64,000 nt of DNA from Poecilobothrus nobilitatus (lineage: Eukaryota; Arthropoda; Insecta; Diptera; Dolichopodidae). Numbering within the stretch: the first letter of the stretch is position 1; each line of letters opens with the position of its first letter. The notes under the pieces are model-generated. The model saw only the letters and a list, made by a program, of their open reading frames with translations, was not told the DNA's origin and made no database searches. Position numbers and translations under genes: made by a program. The stretch spans positions 1,736,001 through 1,800,000 of the forward strand of contig OX352774.1 in assembly GCA_947095535.1 (NCBI GenBank). The letters run 5' to 3'. This document shows, piece by piece, positions 34,916-46,450 of the stretch.

Positions 34916-35132
34916 ATGTTACGTAGTTGCGTTTGCTTTCGTCGTAATAAACGACGTAGTTCAAGTTTTGAGGATTCATCGTCATGTCGGTCTTCAGAAA
35001 TTGAAAGAGGTGGTGTTGGAAATGATACAACATACAATAACAACAGTATATTTGCATTATTTCGTTCGAAAGGTTGGTATCATCAGTGGCGGAAAACCGG
35101 GCGTGGTATGAGCATGACAAAAATTGAACGAA
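34916..35132 (+). CDS. Candidate first coding exon of an unidentified host gene
   Basis: Seen: 72 codons plus one base, starting MLRSCVCFRRNKRRSSSFED and including IFALFRSKGWYHQWRKTGRG, then a perfect GTAAGT donor at 35133. An in-frame TAA lies at 34904-34906, so translation must start at this ATG; its context (GGAAAATG) suits insect initiation. The composition is richer in G/C than its neighbourhood, and the codons are not low-complexity. Inferred: an N-terminal Cys-rich, Arg-rich leader followed by Ser-rich sequence, as in proteins anchored by S-acylation. I do not recognise the protein. No following exon could be identified in the AT-rich DNA to 39 kb. A chance open stretch remains possible. 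Confidence 0.45.
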
Positions 35133-35138
35133 GTAAGT
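35133..35138 (+). other. Splice donor GTAAGT of the candidate exon
   Basis: Exact consensus GTAAGT after GAACGAA; the intron would begin in phase 1. Downstream a T-run occurs at 35190, but no acceptor was assigned. Confidence 0.45.
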
Positions 35139-38100
35139 ATAAAATTAAAAAAAAAATAAATTGAAAATCACATTCATCAATATTAAACGAATTTTTTTTT
35201 TTTTTTTCAAATAATTTTATTTTTAAAACTACAAGCAGGTGCGATAAAAAATATTTTTTCTTGAAATGTTAAAATTATGCAATAGTTAATTTTTTAAATC
35301 CAATAATTTTTCGTCTATGAATTTTTACAACAAAAATTTAACATTATCTTGCAAATGTAGTAAAAATAATACTTTATACACAAGTATAAATATGTATGTA
35401 TGTATATATAAATATTGTGGAAATGATATGATTCAAACAATTATTATAAATTTAATTTATTGATTGTTAAGTTATTATTGTTCATTGATATTGCTACTGA
35501 GCTACATATGTATGTATGTATGTAGCTTACGGTTACTAGCTTTTAACTATAATTAAAATTTTTAACTATAATTAAAAATTTTACTTAATCCTTAATGGAA
35601 TAAAAGTTACTTAATATAAAGGAATAGTACCTACTTTATGTACATGTATCTTAAAAATAAAATCAAATTTTTAATTTTGTTAATTGAAATTCTTACATTG
35701 TTAATTAAAATTTCATCAATTATAATTTTATTATATACATATGTATAAATAAATCCTAGCGAAAATTAATAACAATTATTATATTATATACATGTAGGTA
35801 TATGATGTATGTAAGTATATTGCTTCTATGTTTCCGTTAAAGACTTCACAGTTATATGTATTTATAATATTTTGAAATTCAAATTTAATAAATTTTAATT
35901 TTTTGAAAATTATCGAAAACACTGAGATTTTTTTTTGGCTATCAAAACTATTTTAAATAATTTATGTATATTGTTTCATAGTTTTTTAGTTTTTAATAAT
36001 TATCACTATTTTTCATATATTTAATTAATACTTTGTTGTAAAATGTTGTACGAACTAAAAACTTTTTTTCATATCCTTTTAAGTTTTGTAAAATGTTTTA
36101 CCTACATAAATGTATTTACATATTTCCAAACAAAATTTCCAAGAAATTTTATAATTTTGTGCTAATTTTCTTTCTTTAGGTGTTTGTTTAACCTGAAATA
36201 TATGCAATGTACACTATATACTTAAAAGAAATTTTATAATGAAAAAATTACAAAAAGATTAAATTTTATAACAAGTATAGGTAAAAAATTTTTATATGAC
36301 CGCAATGTTTTATTATTTTTTTTTTTTTTGATATTGCGCGGTTTAACAATTTTCTTTAAATTACTACATTTATTTAATAAATTATTTTCAACTTTTAGTA
36401 TTGCGTCTTTGTTTGCGCTAATGTTATTTTTGGAGTACAAAAACAGTTTATTTTATTTTATTTTATTAAGAATGTAATAATTTAGATTACTTAAATTATT
36501 TTAATCCTATAAGAAGTATAAGATAATATTAAATAAAATCTGTGAAAATTTAAAAATTTAAATTAGTTCGGTAAAATTTGAAGTTTAAATAAGTTCTTAA
36601 AGTAAAATATGTATTACAGAATAATATATTAAATTATTCTATTTTTACAAGAATATTTCCCTAACATAATTAATATAATATTATTTCTGCATAGAATTTA
36701 TAATTTATTTTAATTTAACTATAATATTTTGTATATTTCATTATTGGTAATTGTCAATGTATAATTTTTAAAATGTACCTATGTATTTTTAAACATAATT
36801 AAATATATGTAATTGAATTATACAAAAACTCTACAATATACAACGTGAACAGAACTATTTTTGATTATAAGTTAAAAATGTGAAAATTATTATTAAATTT
36901 TTTATCGTCATTATTTATTTAAAAATATTGTGAGAAGTTTCGATAAGAAGTCAGTTTTTGTTTTTTAATTGTCATTATAAAAAAATGATTTATTGTATAT
37001 TAATTAGAAATTGTAATATTAGTTTATTTAACATTAATTTAAACGTATGAATGCAAAATTTTTTAATTTTCTATTTTCGATTAATCTAATTAAAGAAAAT
37101 TATTTAGTATGTATTAGCTTATTTTCATTTGACATAAACGTTGTGTACCATATATCAGTCTTTGCATCTACTTTTCTTTTGGTTTCTCTTTTATATCTGT
37201 TGTTTTAAAATTTATATAGGAAAATCCGAACAATTTGAGATTGGTCGAGCTATTTAAAGTATCACATCTTTCTACAGACTACTGCATATTCGAGCATATT
37301 TCGCGTATGTTAAAACTAACTCAAGCTCTGAGCTTTTTGATGCTAACGTTAAAAAATTAAAATTGAGAGCCAGGCTCAAATTACCTTGCTTCTTTGAAAT
37401 ACTAGATTCGAATGTTGTTTAGTTAAGTTTAGTTAAGTTTAGTTTAAGTTATTAGACTGATTTTATATATACTCTATAAGAGAATCGAATGCTCTCTTAA
37501 GAATTTTTGAAATAAATAAATAAAAAATTATAATTTTTAAATTTAATTCCATTCATAACATTCAATGTTATTTACTAACACTTGCAAATAAACTAATAAA
37601 GTCATCATTATTATTTCTTTATTTTTTTTTAATTTTAACTTTTGTTTATTAGATTTGTTTATTTTGGATCTTAGGTTATTGCCGTTAAAAGTTTATTGGT
37701 ATTTTTATAATATGGCATATATAAAACAGATTATAATATATTAATATGTAAAAATATTTATTATAGGTTTTTTAGTTTGTTGTTTTTTTCTGAATTTTTT
37801 TTCTTATTTTAACTTAAAATAAGCTCTCCTTTGTAAAGTCGGTTAATTGTAATAGTGCATTAAATAAACAATTTATTATAACTGATGCTAATTTCATTAA
37901 GCAAATGTTTGACACATTACTTAATTTCCTGAGTTTATAACGCTTTGCTTAATTAGTTGAACAACGAAAAACAAAGAGAATTTCACTCGAGCTTACATAT
38001 CGCAACTTATTATCGAAACGTAATAAGTAATTGTCTTGGGGCTATTTTAATGAGATAGAGACTTCTATTAAATGCAATAGGTTTTAAATAAAAAAAAAAA

Positions 38101-38984
38101 CAGTTTTAGGGAAGTTTTGAAACAAATTGGTACAGATTAAACAGATTTCATAATAATTTTTTTTAAAGTAGAATATGCTTTTAAAATGGCAGATTCGTAG
38201 AATGAATGTTCAATAGAAAAACGTAAACTTTAATAAAATTTTTAAAGCTTAGTAATAATGGTTGACTGATGGATGTATCAAAACGTATTATCAAAAAATT
38301 AGACGTATAGTTAAAAATTTCTCTGATAAATAAAATGATGTTTGTAAAATTTAAAACTAATACTTATTTTGAATAGTTAATTAATAAAAACGAAAGGACT
38401 AAACAGTTTTATAGAATATAGATATGTAATTGTTTATGAAATGTTAGGAAAAATATACTAAATATATTTATGTATGTATACAGTTTAGTTATTCTTTTGT
38501 TGTATGTAAACTCTAAAACTTAAATAATGTAGGTATGTACGTAAAAATGCTTGGAAATTTATCCAATATTTTTTTATTGATTATTTTCACTAAGCGAGAG
38601 GTGATACAGAATAATAGGTAAAATATTTTAATCGATACATCTATTTTTAATGTCTGATATTAATTTATATAGAAATAATTGAAGTGTAAAATTTATATTG
38701 TTGCAAAATGAAATAACAGACTTGGTGTAATGGTGCTATGTAAGTATGTGCTTTTACGATTAAACAAGAAATGGAAAAAAATAACGTTTTTAGAAAGCCC
38801 ATTTCCAAAATTAAAAAAATATTCAATTATAAGCATAGAGTATATCTAAAGAGTAGATATATTGAAAAATAAATTTATAATAATTTAAAGTACGTATTTT
38901 ATTAATATAAATTATGAATAATAATGAAAACATAAATAAAAAATTGAGAAATATCAAATCACTCTTTGGTCAATTATAATAACC
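35139..38984. other. AT-rich non-coding stretch, possibly first intron
   Basis: Long AT-rich DNA with TATGTATGTATG tracts (35395, 35510) and no coding signal beyond chance. One less AT-rich island is at 37130-37535 (listed apart). If the exon at 34916 is real, this is its intron. Confidence 0.45.
37130..37535 (+). repeat. Possible 3' end of a retroelement
   Basis: A less AT-rich island that ends in GTTTAGTTAAGTTTAGTTAA repeats, a short hairpin TAAGAGA...TCTCTTA (about 37468-37490), and AATAAATAAATAAAAAATT. A hairpin followed by an AATAAA-rich tail is common at LINE or LTR element ends. No coding part was found, so this is tentative. Confidence 0.35.
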
Positions 38985-39618
38985 CTATATTATTAAGAAA
39001 AATTATTAACACAAACAGAAATATGATGTTGGAGCTTTAATTTTTGTATACCTATTACTTCAAAAAAATTGAACAGGTGCCCAGGTTACAGGTGTTTAAA
39101 AATAGTGAATTTTCAGTTTTTGACCTCTTACAGAGGGGGGCGACACAAAATATTTCCTGAAATGAATTGATATATTTAAATGAAATATTCAATAAAATGA
39201 AAATTTCAAACTTATAAGTTAAACCGTTTGAGTGATAGAAGGGGTCTAAATTATTGCAAAATTAGGTTTCACATAACGATATATTAAAATACCGCATATT
39301 TTATATATATGTATTTATAAAGTTTATAAAACCGGCTATCGTTTGACGTTTCCAGATCGAAAATATGCCTTATAGAACTTGTGTTATAACAATTTAAGGA
39401 TAGGGCTTTTTCGAACTTTGTAGGGCTGTAGCTCCGTAACGAGTGCGGCTACAGAAAAAAGTTGTTCCTCAAAATTAGTTTTTTAGCTACGCCTATCAGT
39501 AGTTAAAATTTGATTTCTTTATTTCAAACGGTGTAGAAGTTTTGTGAACACCCAGACGGACGGGCAGAGTGAAACTAATAAGCACATTTTTTAAAATTTT
39601 TTCAAAATGTGCTAAAAA
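38985..39618 (+). mobile_element. GTCC-family 4 element with terminal hairpin
   Basis: Starts AACCCTATATTATTAAGAA, has the shared core (GGAGCTTTAATTTTTGTATA), and ends with CAGACGGACGGGCAGAGTG, ACTAATA and the hairpin AGCACATTTT...AAAATGTGCT at 39581-39613, then AAAAA. Confidence 0.75.
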
Positions 39619-39924
39619 ACATGATTTTTTCCTTTATTATTTTGTTATTTAAGAAAAACAAAAACAAAACGTGAACATTTTACACCGTTTCTTTTTTGGA
39701 AAAAAAGTTTCAAAGTCCAATAATATTAAACAGTTTCAATTAAATATTGTGTTATTTTCTATAATATTTTTGTAAATGTATTCATATACATACAAATTTA
39801 AATACAAGTATGTATATATTCATTATATTACTACTATTAAAAACAAGGCAGAATGTAAACCAACGGTTTTTAAAAACGCACATTTCCAAAAGATAATATA
39901 AACTGTTTAGAATTGTGACTCGCA

Positions 39925-41064
39925 CCAAAATTTGAAAATTTCGTATAAGAAAAAATGTGAAAATAGGACTTTTTTGCAATTTTGAAGAGCTGTAAATCCA
40001 GAACCCTGTATAACTAACAAAAACGATTAACACACGTAAAAATATATTATTGAACCTTTAATTTTTATGTCTTGCGAAGAAAAATTTGTTCAGGTGCGTA
40101 AGTTACAGGTGTCTAACAATAGCAAATTTTCAATTTTTGAGCTGTAATAGCTTTTAACAGGGGGCGATACAAAAAGTTTTCTGAGGAAACTTATACTAAT
40201 TCCAAAAGTTCTTTCTTACTTTAAAATTTCAAGTTGCTATCTAAAAGCGTGCCGGAGTTATGAAGATAGAAATTTCATGCAAAATTTGATTTTCACATAA
40301 CGGTAAATTTAAATAGTAAATTACAAAATATTTCATAATTTTAATATTGTTTTATAGAGATAACAAAATGTTCGATCTTCTAGCGGTTTTATATTGCAAA
40401 ACTACTGCGCAGAGCCTGAGAGATATACCTCTGAAAATAGGGTCTTTTAGCAATTTTGAGGGACTGTAACACTGGAACCCTATACAACTAAAAAACCGTT
40501 AACACACGTAAAAATATATTACAGGAGCTTTAATTTTTTTGTCTTGTCTTGTTCAGGAGTGTCTAAGTTACAGGTGTTTAAAAAAACCTAATTTTCTATT
40601 TTTGAGCCCTAATAATTCATAAACAGGGGGTGGTCCAAAAAAAATTTCTAAGGGAACTTATCTAATTTTAAAAGCGTGTCGGAGTTATGAAGATAGAAAA
40701 ATCATGGAAAATTTGGTTTTCACATAACGGTAAATTTAAATACTAAATTTTAAAAAAAAATGTATAATTTTGATATTGATTTATAAAGATAAAAAAAAAT
40801 CCAGCCGAATGGTGTTTTCAGATTGAAAAAATGTTAAGTAGAATATGAGATATACGAATTTAAAAATGGGGCTTTTTCAAAGTTCTACAAGAAAAAGTTG
40901 TTCTGCAATATTTTTTTTTTTATGAGATTTACTTATGGCTAACATTTTTTTTCTCTATCTTAAACGGTATAGAAGTTTTGTAAGACAGACGGACGGACGG
41001 ACGGACGGAAAGAGTGAAACTAATAGGCACATTTTTTAAAAATTTTTTTGGAAATGCGCTAAAA
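39925..41064 (+). repeat. GTCC-family 4 elements, two core copies in tandem
   Basis: The core occurs twice: CCCTGTATAACTAACAAAAAC near 40000 and CCCTATACAACTAAAAAACCG near 40480, each followed by CACACGTAAAAATATATTA. One 3' end follows with GACGGACGGACGGACGG at about 40985-41008, GAGTGAAACTAATAGGCAC and a decayed hairpin ending ATGCGCTAAAAA. Confidence 0.7.
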
Positions 41065-41395
41065 ATTCAATGAGTTTATGGTGTCCGAAATATGATGATA
41101 ATAAGTTGTTATACACAATAGATATATTAAATACAATTTTTTAATGTTTCTCGTAAAAATTAAGGAGTGTTGGATATCAAATCAAAAATGCTATTAATCA
41201 TTAATAGCTGAACGTTTTTAATGACCCTTTTTCCAAAGCTTATCAATTCTATACACCTGCCTATACATGTAGGTACATATAATAAAGTATAGACAGGTTT
41301 GATTATTTAGTTTTAGAAATAACTATTCATTTTGTAATTGAAATTTAAACGTAGTTTTTGGAGAGTTCGGTTTAATGTGTTACATTTATAATTAT

Positions 41396-42276
41396 ACCTG
41401 TATGAACTATGTTCAAGGGTATAATAAATTTACCATTACGTTTGTCACACCTTAAAGGATTCGTGCTAGATATAGTGTCAAAGGTATGGATCGGCTCAGA
41501 ATCGAATTCGGAGTCGATTAAGCCATGTACGTCCGTCCGTCCGACCGTCCACACGATAACCCAAAAAATAAAGAAGTTAGGAGGCTGCATTTTTTTTTAG
41601 GTCACTTTTGCAAAATTGTTAGTTTTGCTATTTAAATCCAACATTTTCGGTCGGCGGGTTCGAGTAGCTGCCATACAACTTCTTTCTTTATATGGAGATA
41701 AATCATTATCTATTCAAGCTAGGTTTCTGAAATTTTGCAAATGATGATCAAGTTTTAATGCAACAACTTCTGTAAAATTTTGTTGTGGTGGTGCAACAGG
41801 TTCGGGTAGCTGCCATACAACTTCTCTTTTTAAATGAAAACAACTCGGTGTCTATTGAAGCTAGCTATCTGAAATTTAGGGAAAAGGTCGAGTTACATGC
41901 CAAAAACTTTTGTAAAATTTGATTGCTCTAAAGCAGCCGGTTCAGGCTTCTCTCATTTCTTGGAACTTAATAAAGCTAGGCGCAATAGATTCGGGTAGCT
42001 GTCATACAACTCCACAATTTACATAAATTTAGCTCTGTAGTTAACGTCGGTACTAAAACATCTGAATGTTTTTAAAAGATGATCAAGTTTTGTAGAAACA
42101 GGATATATTACGTTCATACGGATATCCTAGAGTTGACACAGTCTACTCTACTGCACTCTTCCTCGTTTTTTTTTAAATTTTTATCAATTAGGTTCATACG
42201 GATATCCTAGAGTTGACACAGTCTACTCTACTGCACTCTTCCTCGTTTTTTTTTTAAATTTTTATCAATTAGGTAT
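41396..42276 (-). mobile_element. GTCC-family 1 element, internally deleted, 5' end duplicated
   Basis: The inverted counterpart of 28717-30310. The 3' hairpin lies at 41398-41424 (GTATGAACTATGTTC core), the (GTCC)n tract near 41530, and the GGCAGCTAC-bearing internal units at 41660-42010. The 5' end is present twice as an 80-base tandem (42112-42191 and 42192-42271). Fewer internal units than in the full copy explain its shorter length. Confidence 0.75.
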
Positions 42277-42919
42277 TATTTTTTTAAGTTATATTTATAT
42301 GAAAATAAATGCTTACTTTAACTAGTAACTACCTACATTATTTTTATTTCTGTAAAATGGGATTATGTTTACATATTCGAATTGTTTTAACTTTTTTAAA
42401 AACAAACATAAAAACAGTGCATAATTGCTGCAGCTACCTCTAATCTTGGTCCAATAATTTTATTCTGTGTCTTATTTCATCTAATAAATTATATATACAT
42501 TATAGTATATAAATTAAAAGCTAACTTTTAGATATATACTATTATTATATGCCATACAAATTACACACACTGCACAATATATACTCGTATATAATAACAC
42601 AGAAATTGATCATTCGTCATATAACTGCTAAGATAAAAGAATGATTCGAATATTCTTCCAAACAATTTAAATTTTTTCATGGTGTAATAGCAAGTAAATA
42701 TTTTTTTCCCCAATTTTTACTAAGAAAAGAAAAAATTTCTAAATATATATAATATAATTTGCAAATAATAAATATGAATTATTTGCAAATTATATTATAT
42801 TTTGAAATTTTTTACTTATTTATATTACTCTTTTATTTATATAGTACAGTGATATATAATATATGTACATATGTTTAATCTTAAAAGAACTATTTAGATG
42901 TATTTACCTAATATAATAT
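42277..42919. other. AT-rich spacer
   Basis: At 42520-42590 it matches the reverse complement of 31085-31175 (TTACACACAC and ATGCCATACAAATT), a dispersed repeat. At 42750-42800 a palindrome-like stretch, TTTGCAAATAATAAATATGAATTATTTGCAAA, is present in part (TTTGCAAATAAT...ATTATTTGCAAA). No gene seen. Confidence 0.5.
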
Positions 42920-43076
42920 TGTAATGGAATGAATAAATAAATAAGGAAAATATACATTCGGCTAGAAAGACCGTTTGTGAAAGTGAGAAAGAGTTTGTGA
43001 GGTAGTAACTGAGTGGTTTTTAGTGGACTCGTAACACAAGCATACCTCACTGTGGGCATTTCTACACCCCCGCCCT
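42920..43076 (-). mobile_element. Short LTR with adjacent polypurine tract
   Basis: On the minus strand, AGGGCGGGGG (43067-43076) is followed directly by TGTAGAAATGCCCACAGTG and runs to CATTACA at 42920. The segment is thus bounded by TG...CA over 147 bases and preceded by a polypurine tract, as a 3' LTR is. The matching 5' LTR and any pol region are not in the window. The lineage is unknown. Confidence 0.5.
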
Positions 43077-43309
43077 AACTAATAATATTTATTCATTAAT
43101 TTATTTTCTTAATCTCAATAAGAGCTCTTCAGCTCGTACATAGCTGAACTAACTATAATAACTAATGTGTACTAATAATAATAATAATTATTTTTATTTA
43201 TTTTAATTTTTTGGTTTAATTTACTTATTAATTGCACGTAGAACGATAACTCTTTTTAGTGTGTAACATTATTCCTTATTCGATTAATAAAGTACATAGT
43301 TTGAATTTA

Positions 43310-43465
43310 AAATAAACAAAAAAAAATCAGCTTCACCACCACAGGACCGACCGCTATTATACGAAAAGCATAATTTTAAATTCCATTTAAAGATTTTTTA
43401 CAAAATAATTTCTAATAATTTATGAAATTTTTTTATTAATTAGTTGTAATTGTAATTGTGAAATT
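43310..43465. repeat. Dispersed repeat, copy 2 (partner 33800-33960)
   Basis: AAAATCAGCTTCACCACCAC, ACAGGACCGACCGCTATTAT, AAAGCATAATTT and ATTTCTAATAATTTATGAA. It lies just beyond the end of the Helitron Rep remnant, so it could be part of that element. Confidence 0.6.
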
Positions 43466-43479
43466 TATTGTATGAATAA

Positions 43480-45345
43480 TATAAACAGTTTAAAACATGC
43501 ATTACAAATTTTCTTTGGCGCACATTTAATTTCTGCATCAGTTTCATTTATAAGGACTGGTACAATTTATCTTGTAGGATTAGGTTTATTTAACCTATCC
43601 ATTCCCGCTTGTTGGAATAAATCAATATTTACATCTGAAAACAATTTTGAAACTACTTCTTCTATTTCACATGCATTTTGATTGACAGCTTGTTCTATAG
43701 CTTGGTCCAATTTTTCATCACCGATAATAGAATACTTTGTTCGATTTTGCGCTCTAATTTGCAAACTTTCAATATACTTCGCAATTTATGTTTTCTACTT
43801 CACAAGATTCATTTTTCCAGGGAAAAAAACAACATAATTTACTCGCGATAATAATTGTGAGAATTGTAAACCAGTTTATATTGTCGATATCTTATAACTG
43901 CTGGCTTTTTTCTGTATTCGTACCAAAGAGAGTCGCAATCGTCTTCAGTACCGTCTTTCTTATGCTGAATATTTATTTTTTTAGAATATTCTGCAACAAA
44001 GTCTGCAGACATGCAAGACATATATTTTCCATTTCAGAGGGTCTTTAGCTATATCTCTTAATAATATCAGTCATATAAATATCATTCGAATTTTTGTGTA
44101 ATTTTACTAGTTCCTTTTTTTATTTTAACATTAAAACTCTTTCTCTTACGGGGCTTGTATTAATGTAAATACTTTGTCTACTCATTTTCGATGAAGGTAA
44201 GGATAAAATATGGTAGGACGCCTCTTGAGCTCACATTAAATTTGAATTGAAAAACACGCTGCTATTTTTTAAACTTATCCTTTATACTATTATTGCCGTT
44301 CTCTATAATATAATTGGCAGCGTCTCTTAGTAATTTAGATAATCCAACTTAAACTTTTGCTATGTAGTTTACAACATAAGATGCATATGGAACCCACACA
44401 AACTGTATGTCCATATTTGATTCGAATAAATATTGTATTTTCTCGTTGTAACAATCAATTCCTACTTCCAAACTAGATATTCTTAAAAATACTTGTAGTT
44501 TTTTCAACGAACTTCTAATCGCTCTTTTATATGTTTCTTCGTTGATTGACAATTTAGTTAAAATTTCTTCGAAGGTTATCTTGCTTTGTGTATAAAAATT
44601 GGATATAATTTTTAATTTTTCTAAAAACTTTTTTTAAATCATCAGTTATTTCTTCTGGTAATAATGATTCCAAAATAATAATCTGAGGCATTACAGGTGT
44701 AGGATAATTAAATCTGCATTTTTTAGACTTTTGATCTTTGTAGCTATTAGTATGGCTATGCTTATGCTTTTGAAGAGCTATGTACGAATTATTTTCCTCA
44801 TATCGACATGATATAAATTTGTCAATAAATTCGGTACATCTCTTAATAGATCCCGTATAATTTTTCTCATAAGGTGCATTTTTCAACCACAAAAATATAT
44901 GTTTACGTGGAGAACCGCTCATTTGAAACTCAACACGTCTATAGCTGTCTTCCAGAGTATAATTCAAAAAAATACTCTCATTCTGTTTTAATAAATTCAT
45001 GAATTTAGCACTTTTGAAATTAAAATACCGAGGACAAGTAACGGGATCAGTTTGAATCAATTTGGTTTTTTCATATTTATCCATATGCTTGCTGGAGTGT
45101 TAAATTTCCGTTTTATTCAAAGTACTCGAAGTTCACAATAATTCAGGCTAAATTTGGTCACCGAATGTGTCAAAAATATTGTGGGTTTTCCTAGTTGTTT
45201 AATCATTGTTAAGAGTTCTTTTTTTTTAGTTTTGCAATAAGAAGGCGAAGGAGGAATATGGCTCAAAATTTTAAATCCCTCATCAAACTTGAACAGATTA
45301 TTTACAAAATCTTTTTGAATTGCATCCCCAAAGTGGCCAAAAGTG
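43480..45345 (-). pseudogene. Helitron Rep-domain protein, broken, helicase missing
   Basis: Helitron transposase N-terminal half (HUH-type Rep region). Minus strand in order: LTMIKQLGKPTIFLTHSVTK (about 45160-45220); KLIQTDPVTCPRYFNF, then YRRVEFQMSGSPRKHIFLWL and KCRFNYPTPVMPQIIILESL (44554-45084); AIRSSLKKLQVFLRISSLEV and MDIQFVWVPYASYVVNYIAK (44349-44552); ADFVAEYSKK, PAVIRYRQYKLVY and NYYRE (43839-44021); then LLFIPWRNE-like and QNRTKYSIIGDEKLDQAIEQ (43567-43800). This is the usual order up to the linker before the helicase. The GSPH.H metal-binding pair reads GSPRKH, so its first His is lost. Frameshifts and stops occur between blocks. Confidence 0.85.
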
Positions 45346-45965
45346 CATGTCTATTTTTTAACTACATTTTTTTTTTCTCTGTAGTCCCTATGTGTTTTAA
45401 CTTCTTGTATGTGTATTTTTTTAGGTACATTTTCTTTTTATCTGTTGTCCCTATCTGCTCTAACTTCTTGCATGTGTACTGTTTTAGCCACACTTTCTCT
45501 TTCTCTTACTTTTATAAAGAATATTATCTTATTTTAAACCATTTATGAGAGAAGTGACATTTTATTTTATTTTATTGAACTAAATATATTTTAAATATTA
45601 AAATTTAATTATTGAAGTAAATGATTAAAATTAATTATCTACCTTTTAAGTTAAAATACAAAGTTCTAAAATTAATTTTATATCAGAAATATATTATTAT
45701 AATTACTAATTACAAATGATAATAGATCATTCAGCTGTTAAAAAATTCTAATACGAAATTTATAAAAATAAATAAATAAACTTTATCAACATTTATTGCA
45801 ACAAAACAAAAACATTTGTTAAAAAATTTTGTAAATTTTGTTATTAAAAACACATAAATACCTATATTTAAAAAAAAAAAATTACCAGGGAAGGTTGACA
45901 ATTTCTTGAATAAAAATATTTTCATTAAAAAACATATTAAAAAAAAAAGGAACGAGTGTAGATTA
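45346..45965. other. Low-complexity sequence, nothing recognised
   Basis: Contains a local repeat near 45370-45490 (CTCTGTAGTCCCTATGTG / TCTGTTGTCCCTATCTGC, each followed by TT(A/T)ACTTCTTG(T/C)ATGTGTA), then AT-rich DNA. Confidence 0.5.
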
Positions 45966-45969
45966 ACAA

Positions 45970-46224
45970 TTTACTAGTATTCGCCCGCCCCTCGAAATTC
46001 GAGGTGTTTTAATTAGCAATTACAATACAATATATACAGTATAGTTTCTTTATGATTTTATTTAAAATGTAAAAATACAATTTTCAATAATTAAAGCCTT
46101 TATGAATTTAAAATTTCTTTGTAAATGATATTCCTTGTAAAACCACGATTATTATTATCTTTTAGAAGTTGCCCATGATTTATTGAGTATTAGAAACTCA
46201 ATATATATCTATTATATATGTATA
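45970..46224 (+). repeat. ACTAGT-opening repeat fragment with small palindrome
   Basis: Starts TTACTAGTATTCGCCCGCC, resembling the ACTAGC..CCCG start of repeats at 24869 and 49427. It includes the palindrome CCTCGAAATTCGAGG at about 45991-46005. The remainder is AT-rich. Confidence 0.45.
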
Positions 46225-46374
46225 TATTATAAGAAGCCTAAGATGGTAAATCATTGAGTAAAAGAGTTTTAAATATCTATTAATACAGATTAAATATTAT
46301 GATGATATTATGATATGTAAGAATTTATTTCGTTTAAAATATAAAAAAAAAAAAACAAAAAAAAAAAACAGAAC

Positions 46375-46450
46375 TGGATCGAACTTGCAAAATCAAAAAG
46401 CAACTATTAATAACCCCACACTCTACCGCTGTACTAAATACTAAACTGAA
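46375..46450 (-). ncRNA. tRNA-like segment (SINE-head style), unit 1
   Basis: Minus strand: box-A-like TAGTACAGCGGTAGAGTG (46419-46436), then box-B-like AGTTCGATCC (46377-46386), then directly a T-run that could end polymerase III transcription. A clean cloverleaf is not evident; treat as a tRNA-derived sequence, not a working tRNA. Confidence 0.55.

Noticed and set aside
41372..41600. Overlapping frames at the end of the 41396 element
   Set aside because: They translate the GTCC tract and hairpin end and also appear in sister copies without selection on reading frame.
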